Shown in pieces: positions 52,834-60,904 of a DNA stretch of 64,000 nt. The notes beneath the pieces are model-generated. The model worked only from the letters and a program-made list of their open reading frames with translations. It had not been told where the DNA came from and did not search any database. The first letter of the stretch is position 1. Every line of letters begins with the position of its first letter. The stretch comes from Mucilaginibacter mallensis (lineage in GTDB: Bacteria > Bacteroidota > Bacteroidia > Sphingobacteriales > Sphingobacteriaceae). Where the stretch lies: the NCBI RefSeq assembly GCF_900105165.1, contig NZ_LT629740.1:5022001-5086000 (forward strand), read 5' to 3'. The position numbers were made by a program, and so were the translations under genes.

Positions 52834-53049
52834 TTAACGCTTTTTCTTTGGCGGAGTCTCAGCGGCTTTCTCATCATTCTGCCTTTTCTCATTCCTGATA
52901 ATAATAAAAGCGTATACCGCGGTAAATACTACACCCGAGAGCACTGCTTTTATAATGGCATCAGCATAGGCCTCTTTAAAAATGTAGGTGTTTGATAAAA
53001 ATATCAGTACGGTATATACAAAATAAGCGATGATGAGTTTGCGGGCCAT
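52834..53049 (-). CDS. Small membrane protein, hypothetical
   Basis: A 71-residue protein with two hydrophobic segments (LIIAYFVYTVLIFLS and AIIKAVLSGVVFTAVYAFIII) and a basic, Lys/Pro-rich cytoplasmic tail (RQNDEKAAETPPKKKR). No family was recognised. It is convergent with asd and has a plausible ATG at 53049. The same pattern (two helices plus charged tail) is common for small Bacteroidota membrane proteins. Confidence 0.6.
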   Translation of the reverse strand: MARKLIIAYFVYTVLIFLSNTYIFKEAYADAIIKAVLSGVVFTAVYAFIIIRNEKRQNDEKAAETPPKKKR

Positions 53050-53119
53050 GCGTCAAATATAAAAACAAAAAACTTTTAAAAATTGAAAACATATTTTGGC
53101 ATGTCTCTAAAAAACAAAT

Positions 53120-53197
53120 TGTCATTCTGAGCAATAGCGAAGAATCTGTCCGGTGGTTAACCGATATAAAGATTCTTCGCTATTGCTCAGAATGACA
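53120..53197. repeat. Palindromic repeat, GTCATTCTGAGCAATAGCGA subtype
   Basis: TGTCATTCTGAGCAATAGCG and CGCTATTGCTCAGAATGACA pair perfectly. It has the same plan (GTCATT...GAAGAATCT) as the other subtypes but different arm bases, matched on both sides. Confidence 0.85.
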
Positions 53198-53249
53198 CTA
53201 TGCAAAAAGCAGTTCTGCTTTTTTGTTGAATAGCCATTATCTTTACCCG

Positions 53250-54722
53250 ATGCCAAAAAAGAAAGCTCTTATTATAGGTGCCGGGATAGCCGGGATAGCA
53301 ACGGCTATCCGACTGGCGGTTAAGGGCCATAATGTGGAGGTTTTTGAGGCGAACACTTACCCCGGCGGTAAACTATCCGAATTTGAAAAGGACGGTTTTA
53401 GATTTGATGCAGGGCCGAGCCTGCTTACTATGCCGCAATATATTGATGAGCTTTTCACGCTGGCAGGAAAACAACCATCCGACTATTTCAACTACCAGAA
53501 GCTGGATGTGGTTTGCAATTATTTTTTTGAAAACGGCAGCCGTATAAAGGCTTATGCTGATGAGGGTAAATTTGCCACTGAAGTCTCGCGAGCAACAGGT
53601 GAGTCTGAAAAAGCTATCAAAAAATATGCGGAAAATAGTCGTAAAATATACAATATCACCAATCATGTGTTTTTAGAGCGATCATTGCATCAGCTCAAAA
53701 CTTACTTGAATTGGAACGCGATAAAATCCATATTCAGCCTGCCTCAAATTGATGCCATGCGTACCATGCATAAGGCAAACACCAGCTTTTTTAATGATGA
53801 GCGTATGGTACAATTCTTCGACAGGTATGCTACCTACAATGGCTCAAACCCTTATGCTGCCCCCGCCACGCTGAATGTTATACCGCATATTGAACAGTAT
53901 TTCGGCGCTTATTTCCCTGATGGGGGAATGTACAGCATTGTTAGTAGCCTCGTTAAACTGGCGGAATCATTGGGGGTGAGTTTTCATTATAATTCCCCTG
54001 TTGATGAGGCAGTTTTGGATAGGCAAAAGGTTAAGGGAATAAAGGTAAAAGGTGAATTGCATAAAGCTGATACCGTAGTTTCCAATATGGATGTTTGGTT
54101 CACTTATCACAAGCTATTGAAAGATCATCCCAAACTTCACCCTCAAAAAATATTGCGACAGGAGCGGAGCAGTTCGGCACTGATATTTTATTGGGGGGTC
54201 AGTAAGCAGTTCCCTGATCTCGATCTGCATAATATTTTTTTTAGTTCCGATTATAAAGCGGAGTTCGATCATGTCTGGCAGCAAAAGGATATTTATGATG
54301 ACCCAACGGTTTATGTTAATATCAGCTCAAAGTATAAACCAGATGATGCACCTATGGGATGCGAAAATTGGTTTGTAATGATCAACGTGCCTGCAAATAC
54401 CGGCCAGGATTGGGATAAGCTGATAGCAGATGCCCGTAAAAACATTATAGTTAAACTCAGTAAAAGTTTGGATGAGGATATTAGTCAGCTCATCATCAGC
54501 GAAACTATCCTCGACCCGCGAGGAATCGAGCATAAAACATCTTCATACCAGGGTTCTATTTATGGCACAAGTTCAAACAGTCAATTTGCAGCATTTTTGA
54601 GGCATTCTAACAAATCATCAAAAATTGATGGTTTGTATTTTTGCGGTGGGAGTGTGCATCCGGGTGGTGGGATACCGCTTTGTTTGCTATCAGCTAAAAT
54701 TGTGAGTGATTGGGTAACGTGA
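53250..54722 (+). CDS. crtD: Carotenoid desaturase, CrtD/CrtI-like (FAD-dependent)
   Basis: A 490-residue FAD-dependent phytoene-desaturase-family enzyme. FAD-binding GAGIAGIATAIRLAVKG at the start, then GGKLSEFEKDGFRFDAGPSLLTMP, and C-terminal YFCGGSVHPGGGIPLCLLSA, the family's closing FAD motif. The middle segments resemble the CrtD (1-hydroxycarotenoid 3,4-desaturase) branch more than CrtI, so the symbol is tentative. It likely acts in membrane carotenoid (flexirubin/saproxanthin-like) synthesis. ATG at 53250 fits the family; an earlier ATG at 53223 adds nine residues. It stands alone, without crtB, crtE or crtI next to it. Confidence 0.82.
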   Translation: MPKKKALIIGAGIAGIATAIRLAVKGHNVEVFEANTYPGGKLSEFEKDGFRFDAGPSLLTMPQYIDELFTLAGKQPSDYFNYQKLDVVCNYFFENGSRIKAYADEGKFATEVSRATGESEKAIKKYAENSRKIYNITNHVFLERSLHQLKTYLNWNAIKSIFSLPQIDAMRTMHKANTSFFNDERMVQFFDRYATYNGSNPYAAPATLNVIPHIEQYFGAYFPDGGMYSIVSSLVKLAESLGVSFHYNSPVDEAVLDRQKVKGIKVKGELHKADTVVSNMDVWFTYHKLLKDHPKLHPQKILRQERSSSALIFYWGVSKQFPDLDLHNIFFSSDYKAEFDHVWQQKDIYDDPTVYVNISSKYKPDDAPMGCENWFVMINVPANTGQDWDKLIADARKNIIVKLSKSLDEDISQLIISETILDPRGIEHKTSSYQGSIYGTSSNSQFAAFLRHSNKSSKIDGLYFCGGSVHPGGGIPLCLLSAKIVSDWVT

Positions 54723-54772
54723 CAGTTACAAACTGTCATTATCACTGGTTTCAGTTATAAACTGAAACCAGT
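54721..54772. terminator. Two hairpins after the carotenoid desaturase
   Basis: The first hairpin (GACAGTT/AACTGTC, 54721-54738) overlaps the stop codon. The second (ACTGGTTTCAGTT/AACTGAAACCAGT with loop ATA, 54744-54772) is a perfect 13-base stem. No long T run follows. Likely terminator for either convergent gene. Confidence 0.6.
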
Positions 54773-54799
54773 ATAGGGAAACCAGTGTGGTGCTGCCAT

Positions 54800-55375
54800 T
54801 TAAAAACTGTTATCTACTAACATGCTTTTGGTGAGATCGGCTATAACATTGTTTACAATTGTATTTAACGCCTGGAAACGTTGCTTCAAATCCGGCACTT
54901 TTAAAACAGCGGCATTAGCTAAGGTATACGACTTTGAGCTGATGAGCGCGAACATCAGGTTGTCTACCGGTGTATACGTGTTACCGAGCACATCCTGGAT
55001 ATTATAAATACGTATCCTGTATTTATTGTCTTTGCAATCTACTTGCAGCGTAAAATTATAGGTGATGTTACCATAATAAGTGTCCCAAAGAACTTTATCG
55101 GTCACAACAACAGTATAAGATTTTACCCTGCCTACAACCCGCGATAAAACCGGGTCTACCAATTGCAGCTGGGTATCTTGCACATAAGGATGAGTTTCTG
55201 CAAACCAAAGCCCGGCATTGCTATAGAGCAGATTTTTAGGAGCCGTTGGTACATCGAACACCTTTTCATAAACAACGGTATTATTAACAAATGGAACGTT
55301 TAAACCGACGGTATCTTTTTGTGCGAAGGCGCTTTTAACGAAAATAATAAGCGCCAGAACGAGTAGCTTTTTCAT
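54800..55375 (-). CDS. DUF4468 exported protein
   Basis: A 191-residue protein with a signal peptide (LLVLALIIFVKSAFAQ). The rest matches the DUF4468/TBP-like fold family of Bacteroidota: VYEKVFDVPTAPKNLLYSNA, GLWFAETHPYVQDTQLQL, YTVVVTDKVLWDTYYGNITYNFTLQVDCKDNK (only part shown), and IYNIQD. Function is unknown. It probably sits in the periplasm or envelope. It is convergent with the carotenoid desaturase gene, and 225 bases of AT-rich DNA separate its start from the SprT-like gene. Confidence 0.82.
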   Translation of the reverse strand: MKKLLVLALIIFVKSAFAQKDTVGLNVPFVNNTVVYEKVFDVPTAPKNLLYSNAGLWFAETHPYVQDTQLQLVDPVLSRVVGRVKSYTVVVTDKVLWDTYYGNITYNFTLQVDCKDNKYRIRIYNIQDVLGNTYTPVDNLMFALISSKSYTLANAAVLKVPDLKQRFQALNTIVNNVIADLTKSMLVDNSF

Positions 55376-55581
55376 GGTGATAAAGTATTAAGTTGAATAA
55401 TATTTATTGGTAAGATATTGCAGAAATGCGAAAAGTTTAGCAACATTTCGCTTACAAACGACATTACTTCATAGCGCTTTGATAATGAGAATGTTAGTTT
55501 GTGGTGTAATGAAAATTATACATTACTACTCCCTAAGCCTCCCTGCGCCTGGCTTCAGTTTGCAAAGAAGCCTATTGATCA

Positions 55582-55602
55582 AAGAAAGTTTGAAACTTTC
55601 TT
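55582..55602 (-). terminator. Palindrome at the stop of the SprT-like gene
   Basis: AAGAAAGTTT and AAACTTTCTT pair with a 1-base centre, overlapping the stop codon. Likely a weak terminator. Confidence 0.45.
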
Positions 55603-56212
55603 ACTCCTCAATCAACTCCACCTCAGCAACCGGACTAAACAAATAGATCCGCTTACTTTTCACTTCCGTGCATTTGTAACGTTTGCGCAGCTTTTCATCC
55701 TTGCGGAAAATACGGCCATCCTTTAATTTAAACAGGGCTTTAAGCGGTAGCTTCTCGACGGTATAAACGTCTTCTTTGGGCGCATCATATTGGCGCAATG
55801 CCCGGTATAACGACAGATCGGAGCAACTGGATGCTGCTGGATTATTTAAATAGTTGGTGATGCTATGCTTTATGTCCGGCGGGAAAACATCCTTTTCAAA
55901 GAAAGGTTGCATCATTTTTTTGAAATTGTTTTTCCATTCAGTGCCGTGCGGTTTGGCTTTGTGCTTATGCTCGTTCCAGGTATGCAAATGTGCAAATTCG
56001 TGTACGGTGGTTACCAGGAATGCGTATGGATTTAAATCGAAATTAACGGAGATGCGATGCCCCTTGTCGCCATGCGGCGCACGATAATCACCAAATTTGG
56101 TGTTGCGGTTGCGTGAAATTTTAAACTCACATTTAAAGTAATCAATCCAGCGGCCGATCAGGGGAGCAGCCTCAGGCGGAAGATACTTTTCTAAAACTTT
56201 TACTTTATCCAA
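55601..56212 (-). CDS. SprT-like zinc metalloprotease-domain protein (TTG start)
   Basis: A 203-residue cytoplasmic protein with a SprT-like domain. Zinc site HEFAH in VTTVHEFAHLHTWNEH near residue 90, followed by KAKPHGTEWKNNFKKMMQPF, the usual third-ligand region. No ATG fits near the start; a TTG at 56212 is used, with GAGG a few bases upstream (an SD-like sequence, rare in this window) and a TATATTTG -7 element at 56228-56235. Family members include Spartan-type DNA-protein-crosslink proteases, but the bacterial role is not established. Confidence 0.85.
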   Translation of the reverse strand: MDKVKVLEKYLPPEAAPLIGRWIDYFKCEFKISRNRNTKFGDYRAPHGDKGHRISVNFDLNPYAFLVTTVHEFAHLHTWNEHKHKAKPHGTEWKNNFKKMMQPFFEKDVFPPDIKHSITNYLNNPAASSCSDLSLYRALRQYDAPKEDVYTVEKLPLKALFKLKDGRIFRKDEKLRKRYKCTEVKSKRIYLFSPVAEVELIEE

Positions 56213-56227
56213 TTTCTACCTCTATTA

Positions 56228-56235
56228 CAAATATA
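56228..56235 (-). promoter_or_regulatory. Bacteroidota -7 element for the SprT-like gene
   Basis: The minus strand reads TATATTTG, an exact TAnnTTTG match, 16 bases before the TTG start. No clear -33 element. Confidence 0.45.
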
Positions 56236-56351
56236 GGTGTTTTAGGCTGAAAGGTAAAAGGCTAAAACTGAAAGGCGAACGTGCTCATGTAAGATTTTAC
56301 AAGCTAACGATAAAAGAAAAGCTTTGGACTTTCTGCCTTGCGCTTTCAGCT

Positions 56352-58466
56352 CTACTTCAAAACATGATAAGCTATGAAGCTAGCCAGGTAAGCCAGCGCT
56401 GTCATATAGGCGAACTGATAGGCGGGCCAGCGCCAGTTTTTGGTTTCGCGATATACTACCGCTACCGTACTTGCACATTGCATGGCAAAGGCATAGAACA
56501 TCATGAGTGAAAAGGCGACAGCGAGGGTAAACACGGGCTGCCCGGTATTAGGGTTTTTGGCCTGGTGCATTTTTTCATATACCGACTCCATTTTTTCGGC
56601 GCTGCCGTTTACACTATAGATAGTAGCCATAGTGCCCACAAATACTTCGCGGGCAGCAAAGGAGGTAATCAAGGCGATGCCTATTTTCCAGTCGAATCCT
56701 AACGGACGGATAACTGGCTCAATGGAATGGCCCAATACCCCGGCATAAGAGTTTTCTAATTTTGCTGACGCGATGGTTCTGCTCAAACTATCGGCGCTCA
56801 TATGCTGTGCGTATTGCGGCTGACTATATTGCTTGTCGATCTTTGCAAACCTGTCGCCCGGGCCATAAGAGGCCATTACCCATAATATTACAGATACAGC
56901 TATAATTACCTTTCCCGCCTGCAAAACAAATGCTTTGGATCGCTCATACATGGAGTATAATACGTTATTCCAGCGAGGCATGCGATAAACAGGTAACTCC
57001 ATAATAAAGTAGCCGCGTTCCTTGGCTTTTAATATAAATTTAAACACCCATGCTACCACAATGGCTGATATCAGGCTGAAAACATACATCCCTGTTAAAG
57101 CCAAACCTTGCAGGTTAAATAGCCACCAAACATTACGGTTAGGTACAACCAGCGCTATAAGTAAAGTATAAACAGGCAAACGGGCCGAACAGGTTACCAG
57201 TGGGGTAACCATTATGGTGATCATTCTGTCTTTCCAGTTCTCAATGGTGCGGGTGCTCATGATGGAAGGTACGGCGCAGGCGAAACCACCAATAAGAGGT
57301 ACAACTGATTTTCCATTAAGGCCTACCTTGCGCATCAGCTTATCCATCATAAATGTAACGCGCGACATGTAGCCGGTATCTTCCAATATGGAAATAAAGG
57401 CGAACAGGATAGCGATCTGCGGAATGAATACCATTACGCCGCTTAGTCCGGCTATCACACCATCAACCAGTAAACTGGTAAGCGGCCCGGCAGGCAGAAC
57501 ATGGTGCAATGAATCCTGGATCCATACAAAGGCATCGGCTATTAATGACATTGGGTATGACGACCAGGAGAATATCGCCTGAAACATGAACATCAATACC
57601 GCGAAAAATATGATGAAGCCAAATACTTTATGCGTTAATACCTTATCAATTTTATTGCTGACGGTTTCTTCATGAGCAGTAACGGGTTTACTTACCGTAT
57701 CATAAAGCAGGTCATTAATAAAACTATAACGGGCAATGGTTTCAGCCCCCTGTGCTTTTTGTGAGTTGAAAGAAAACTCTTTTTCAAGTTCTTCAACACG
57801 GTTACTTTGCTCGGGGGTTAAAAATGTTAAGGTTTCATGCTGATGGGCAAGCTGCAGGGCAAGGTATGGATTGTCAATATTTAACTCCCTGCCAATGCTT
57901 TCAACCAGTTCGGGAGCGATGGAGGCAACATCAATGCTGTCTTCCTGCAAAGCAATTTTATTGGCGTATGATATAGCATTTTTAAGCCCATCAATGCCAT
58001 CAACTTTTCTGGCCGAAATGGGTACTACAGGAACGCCAAGCTTTTTGGCAAACAGATTAACATCAATATTGATATCTGCTTTCTTTGCCAGGTCCATCAT
58101 GTTGAGGGCAATAACAACGGGTATCTTAAGGTCGGCGACCTGCGAGTAGAGCAGTAAATTTCTTTTAAGGTTTGATGCATCGAGGATCACAACCACCAGA
58201 TCGGGGCTATGCGGGTTCGACCTATCAGCCAAAACAGAAAAAACGATAGATTCGTCCTGACTTTTTGGGTAGATGCTATAAGTACCGGGAAGATCAATGA
58301 TTTCGGCGCGGCGGCCATCAGGCAAAGTGCAGTAACCTACCTTTTTATCAACGGTAACTCCGGGAAAATTTCCTATTTTCTGATTTAAACCGGTAAGAAC
58401 ATTAAAGAGCGTTGATTTACCGGTGTTGGGATTTCCTACAAGCGCAACTCTTATATCAGCTTTCAA
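56352..58466 (-). CDS. feoB: Ferrous iron transporter FeoB
   Basis: A 704-residue Fe(II) transporter: N-terminal G-protein domain with G1 GNPNTGKST (11-19), G2 GVTVDKK, G3 DLPGTYS, G4 NMMD and G5 SARK, a GDI-like helical domain, then a polytopic membrane core with the FeoB 'Gate' segments (PLIGGFACAVPSIMSTRTI and TPLVTCSARLPVYTLLI). The GTPase drives Fe(II) uptake. The only start near the family position is a TTG at 58466 (MKADIRV), 12 bases after feoA. The full length is normal for the Bacteroidota FeoB. Confidence 0.95.
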   Translation of the reverse strand: MKADIRVALVGNPNTGKSTLFNVLTGLNQKIGNFPGVTVDKKVGYCTLPDGRRAEIIDLPGTYSIYPKSQDESIVFSVLADRSNPHSPDLVVVILDASNLKRNLLLYSQVADLKIPVVIALNMMDLAKKADINIDVNLFAKKLGVPVVPISARKVDGIDGLKNAISYANKIALQEDSIDVASIAPELVESIGRELNIDNPYLALQLAHQHETLTFLTPEQSNRVEELEKEFSFNSQKAQGAETIARYSFINDLLYDTVSKPVTAHEETVSNKIDKVLTHKVFGFIIFFAVLMFMFQAIFSWSSYPMSLIADAFVWIQDSLHHVLPAGPLTSLLVDGVIAGLSGVMVFIPQIAILFAFISILEDTGYMSRVTFMMDKLMRKVGLNGKSVVPLIGGFACAVPSIMSTRTIENWKDRMITIMVTPLVTCSARLPVYTLLIALVVPNRNVWWLFNLQGLALTGMYVFSLISAIVVAWVFKFILKAKERGYFIMELPVYRMPRWNNVLYSMYERSKAFVLQAGKVIIAVSVILWVMASYGPGDRFAKIDKQYSQPQYAQHMSADSLSRTIASAKLENSYAGVLGHSIEPVIRPLGFDWKIGIALITSFAAREVFVGTMATIYSVNGSAEKMESVYEKMHQAKNPNTGQPVFTLAVAFSLMMFYAFAMQCASTVAVVYRETKNWRWPAYQFAYMTALAYLASFIAYHVLK

Positions 58467-58478
58467 TTGCTAAAAAAA

Positions 58479-58694
58479 CTACTGCAAAACAATGGTATAT
58501 GCTTCGCGTTTGCGCAAGCTTAACTGATAACCTGAAACTTTAATGGCAATTGGATCGCCAAGCGGGGCAATACGTTCAACCTTTATCTCTTCACCGGGTA
58601 AACAACCCATTTCCATTAGCTTTACCGACATTTCCAGATCAGTAAACTCCTTTACGATCCCTTTTTCGCCTACTTCAAGTTGTGACAGCCTCAT
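58479..58694 (-). CDS. feoA: Ferrous iron transport protein FeoA
   Basis: A 71-residue SH3-like protein that supports FeoB. The family pattern is present: ELSQLEVGEKGIVKEF-like start (here MRLSQLEVGEKGIVKEF), EMGCLPGEEIKVERIAPLGDPIAI and LSLRKREAYTIVL. It lies 12 bases before feoB on the same strand and has the best promoter match of the window (58716-58746). No Fur-box palindrome was recognised in the short upstream region. Confidence 0.94.
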   Translation of the reverse strand: MRLSQLEVGEKGIVKEFTDLEMSVKLMEMGCLPGEEIKVERIAPLGDPIAIKVSGYQLSLRKREAYTIVLQ

Positions 58695-58715
58695 GTTTAT
58701 TATCTAATACCTAAG

Positions 58716-58746
58716 CAAATGTACGCTTATTTAAATTAAATCCAAA
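58716..58746 (-). promoter_or_regulatory. Bacteroidota promoter of feoAB (-33 and -7)
   Basis: On the minus strand TTTG (58743-58746), a 19-base spacer and TACATTTG (58716-58723) match the -33/-7 pattern TTTG-N17-23-TAnnTTTG. The expected start site is close to the feoA ATG at 58694. The compound repeat begins about 60 bases upstream. Confidence 0.65.
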
Positions 58747-58804
58747 TAAGGGTAAATAATTTACATGAATGTGATTTGGGGGTATTATCTATAATTCTTT
58801 CTAA

Positions 58805-59430
58805 GCGTCATTGCGAGGAACGAAGCAATCCCCTACTGTGCAGAGCGGCTTCCTTATCGCATGAAGCCGCTCATAGCCGCGGAGGCTTAGTCCTTTTGTC
58901 TTCGTCACAAAAGGACCAAAAAGGCTAGTCAGCCGGAATGCTTCTTTGCGCTCATGGCCTTTACCCCTGCAAAACGGACAGAACCTGGGCTGGAATCTTT
59001 TGCCCTGCTTCGCACACTCCTAGCCTTTACGCTTCTGCAAAATTTCCTTATGCCCTGCAACCACACAAGGCCACCATAGTTCTGTCCGTTTTCACCCGAA
59101 GCTTCCCGGCTGACGAAGAACAGGCATTATTTTTAACCAATGAATCAAAAAAGCGTGGGCTCTGACAACAAGGGCGGGCCAGCGTAGAGGCGGGAATGCC
59201 GGTTTAGCTTTTTGTGTGATGTGAGAATACGAAGTATCGAACAGCGAAAAAAGCGTGAAGAACCGGCAGGGCGGGCGGAAGCATCCTTGTTGTCTTGATT
59301 TTTTGCTACCTTTTGTATCAAGACAAAAGTAGTAGCCTCCGCGGCAATGAGCGGCTGCGCAAGACAAGTCTACGATAAGCATAACCGCTCTGCACAGTAA
59401 GGGATTGCTTCGTTCCTCGCAACGACGCTC
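58805..59430 (-). repeat. Compound structured repeat, copy C (inverted)
   Basis: Third copy, in the opposite orientation to A and B. It is framed by two nested pairs of outer arms: CGTCATTGCGAGGAACGAAG with its diverged complement at 59403-59430, and GCCGCTCATAGCCGCGGAGG with GCCTCCGCGGCAATGAGCGG. Inside are the end hairpin GTCCTTTTGT-N7-ACAAAAGGAC (58890-58916), the stem AAAACGGACAGAAC (58971-58984) with GTTCTGTCCGTTTT (59079-59092), and the module bounded by GACAACAAGG (59164-59173) and CCTTGTTGTC (59285-59294). It fills the gap between feoA and the CBS gene. Confidence 0.85.
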
Positions 59431-59451
59431 GGAGAAAGATCCTCTTTTCGT

Positions 59452-59880
59452 CTACGATTGTATATAACTCTTCAAATGCTCAATCGTTTCCAAATGCGAT
59501 AAAATGGTTTCGGTAACCAGGTCATTGATAGAAATAATACCCGATAACTGATCCGAAACAAATACCGGTAAATAGCGGATATTGGTTTCACTCATAATAT
59601 GCATACAGGTTTCTATCGAGCTTTCAGGTACGATGCGTGGCAGGCCGGTGCTCATAATTTCGCGTACCGGGGTTTCATGTGATGATTTGCCATGCAGTAT
59701 CACCTTGCGGGCATAGTCTCTTTCAGTAAGCAGGCCCAGGTATTCGCCATCTTCCATTATAACTACTGAGCCTATATTTCTATCGGCCATCAGCTTCAAC
59801 GCATCTAAAACAGTGGTATCTGCACTAATTGTGACAACACTGACACCTTTACGGTTAAGGATATCCGAAACTTTTTTCAT
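59452..59880 (-). CDS. CBS-domain pair protein
   Basis: A 142-residue cytoplasmic protein of two CBS domains (a Bateman module). First CBS: KGVSVVTISADTTVLDALKL, GSVVIMEDGEYLGLLTERD. Second CBS: ETPVREIMSTGLPRIVPESS, IRYLPVFVSDQLSGIISIND. Such modules bind adenosine nucleotides or S-adenosylmethionine and modulate partner enzymes; here no effector domain is attached. It may regulate another protein in trans. A TATATTTG -7 element lies at 59918-59925. Confidence 0.92.
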   Translation of the reverse strand: MKKVSDILNRKGVSVVTISADTTVLDALKLMADRNIGSVVIMEDGEYLGLLTERDYARKVILHGKSSHETPVREIMSTGLPRIVPESSIETCMHIMSETNIRYLPVFVSDQLSGIISINDLVTETILSHLETIEHLKSYIQS

Positions 59881-59917
59881 AATCTACAGGCAATCATTTG
59901 GTTAATAGTGGTTATAC

Positions 59918-59925
59918 CAAATATA
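59918..59925 (-). promoter_or_regulatory. Bacteroidota -7 element for the CBS gene
   Basis: The minus strand reads TATATTTG, 38 bases before the ATG. A TTTG at 59940-59943 gives a 14-base spacer, a little short for the usual -33. Confidence 0.45.
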
Positions 59926-60096
59926 CAAAATCAATAAAGCAAAATGAAAAAAATACAATAACAGATGTTTATTAAAATCGTAATAAGATTAATACAAATA
60001 GGTTAATCGTTTTTGCAAGATTTTTTTTAACTATGTGCAGACATAAAAAAGCAATACATTTATACTCCCAATTATATTGTTCTAAACATTTAACTA

Positions 60097-60795
60097 ATGA
60101 AAAAAATCTTTCTGATTACTGCAGCAATGGCCGCACTATCTTCTCCGCTTTTAGCGCAAACAAAAAACACTTTATCTGCCTCCGAAAAAAAAGACGGTTA
60201 TACCCTGCTTTTTGATGGCAAAACCACTGATGGCTGGCACACCTACCTGGGCAAGGATGCCGGGGCATGGCACGTTACTAGTGGCGCATTACAACTAGAT
60301 ACCGCGGCTAAAGGCCAGGCAGACTTGCTAACCGATAAGGAATACACAAATTTTGAATTAAAACTCGACTGGAAAATACCTGTTGGCGGTAATAGCGGCG
60401 TTATTTTTGATATCCATGAAGACCCGCAATTTGCATATACTTTCTTAACCGGCATTGAAATGCAGGTACTTGATGACAAGGGTGCTGAAGATAACAAAAA
60501 GGCAAACCACCTGGCCGGTTCATTATATGACTTGATGGCTCCTGCACACCCGGCAAAACCTGCTGGCGAATGGAACTCCATCATCATCCGTAAACTAAAC
60601 AATCACCTTACTTTTTACATGAACGGCCAAAAAGTTGTGGAGACACAAATTGGCAGCAAAGAGTGGAATGATCTGCTCCAGCAAAGTAAGTTTAAAACAT
60701 GGAAAGCATTTGCCACTTATTCAACGGGGCACATCTCGCTGCAGGCACATGGCGCGGCAGTAGCTTTCCGTAACATCCGGATAAAACAATTGTAA
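60097..60795 (+). CDS. DUF1080 (3-keto-disaccharide hydrolase) domain protein, exported
   Basis: A 232-residue protein with a signal peptide (LITAAMAALSSPLLAQ). The DUF1080/3keto-disac_hyd jelly-roll fold shows in GYTLLFDGKTTDGWHTYLG near 30, FELKLDWKIPVGGNSGVIFD near 90 and EWNSIIIRKLNNHLTFYMNG near 170. Characterised members cleave glycosides whose sugar has been oxidised at C3. The two following genes encode an FAD oxidoreductase and its small subunit that could make such 3-keto sugars, so the three genes are read as one pathway. Spacing (109 bases) to the next gene allows cotranscription. Confidence 0.87.
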   Translation: MKKIFLITAAMAALSSPLLAQTKNTLSASEKKDGYTLLFDGKTTDGWHTYLGKDAGAWHVTSGALQLDTAAKGQADLLTDKEYTNFELKLDWKIPVGGNSGVIFDIHEDPQFAYTFLTGIEMQVLDDKGAEDNKKANHLAGSLYDLMAPAHPAKPAGEWNSIIIRKLNNHLTFYMNGQKVVETQIGSKEWNDLLQQSKFKTWKAFATYSTGHISLQAHGAAVAFRNIRIKQL

Positions 60796-60904
60796 TTTTT
60801 ACTATTATTTGCTGGAATAACAATTTCCTTCAATATATTTAGCATCAATCCATTTATTCCATTTTCCATCTTATTTAAAGTAATTTAAGTACATACATAT
60901 ACGT

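Noticed and set aside
58938..59382. Open frames in compound copy C
   Set aside because: Same reason: Ser/Phe/Pro-rich translations with no family, inside a structured repeat.
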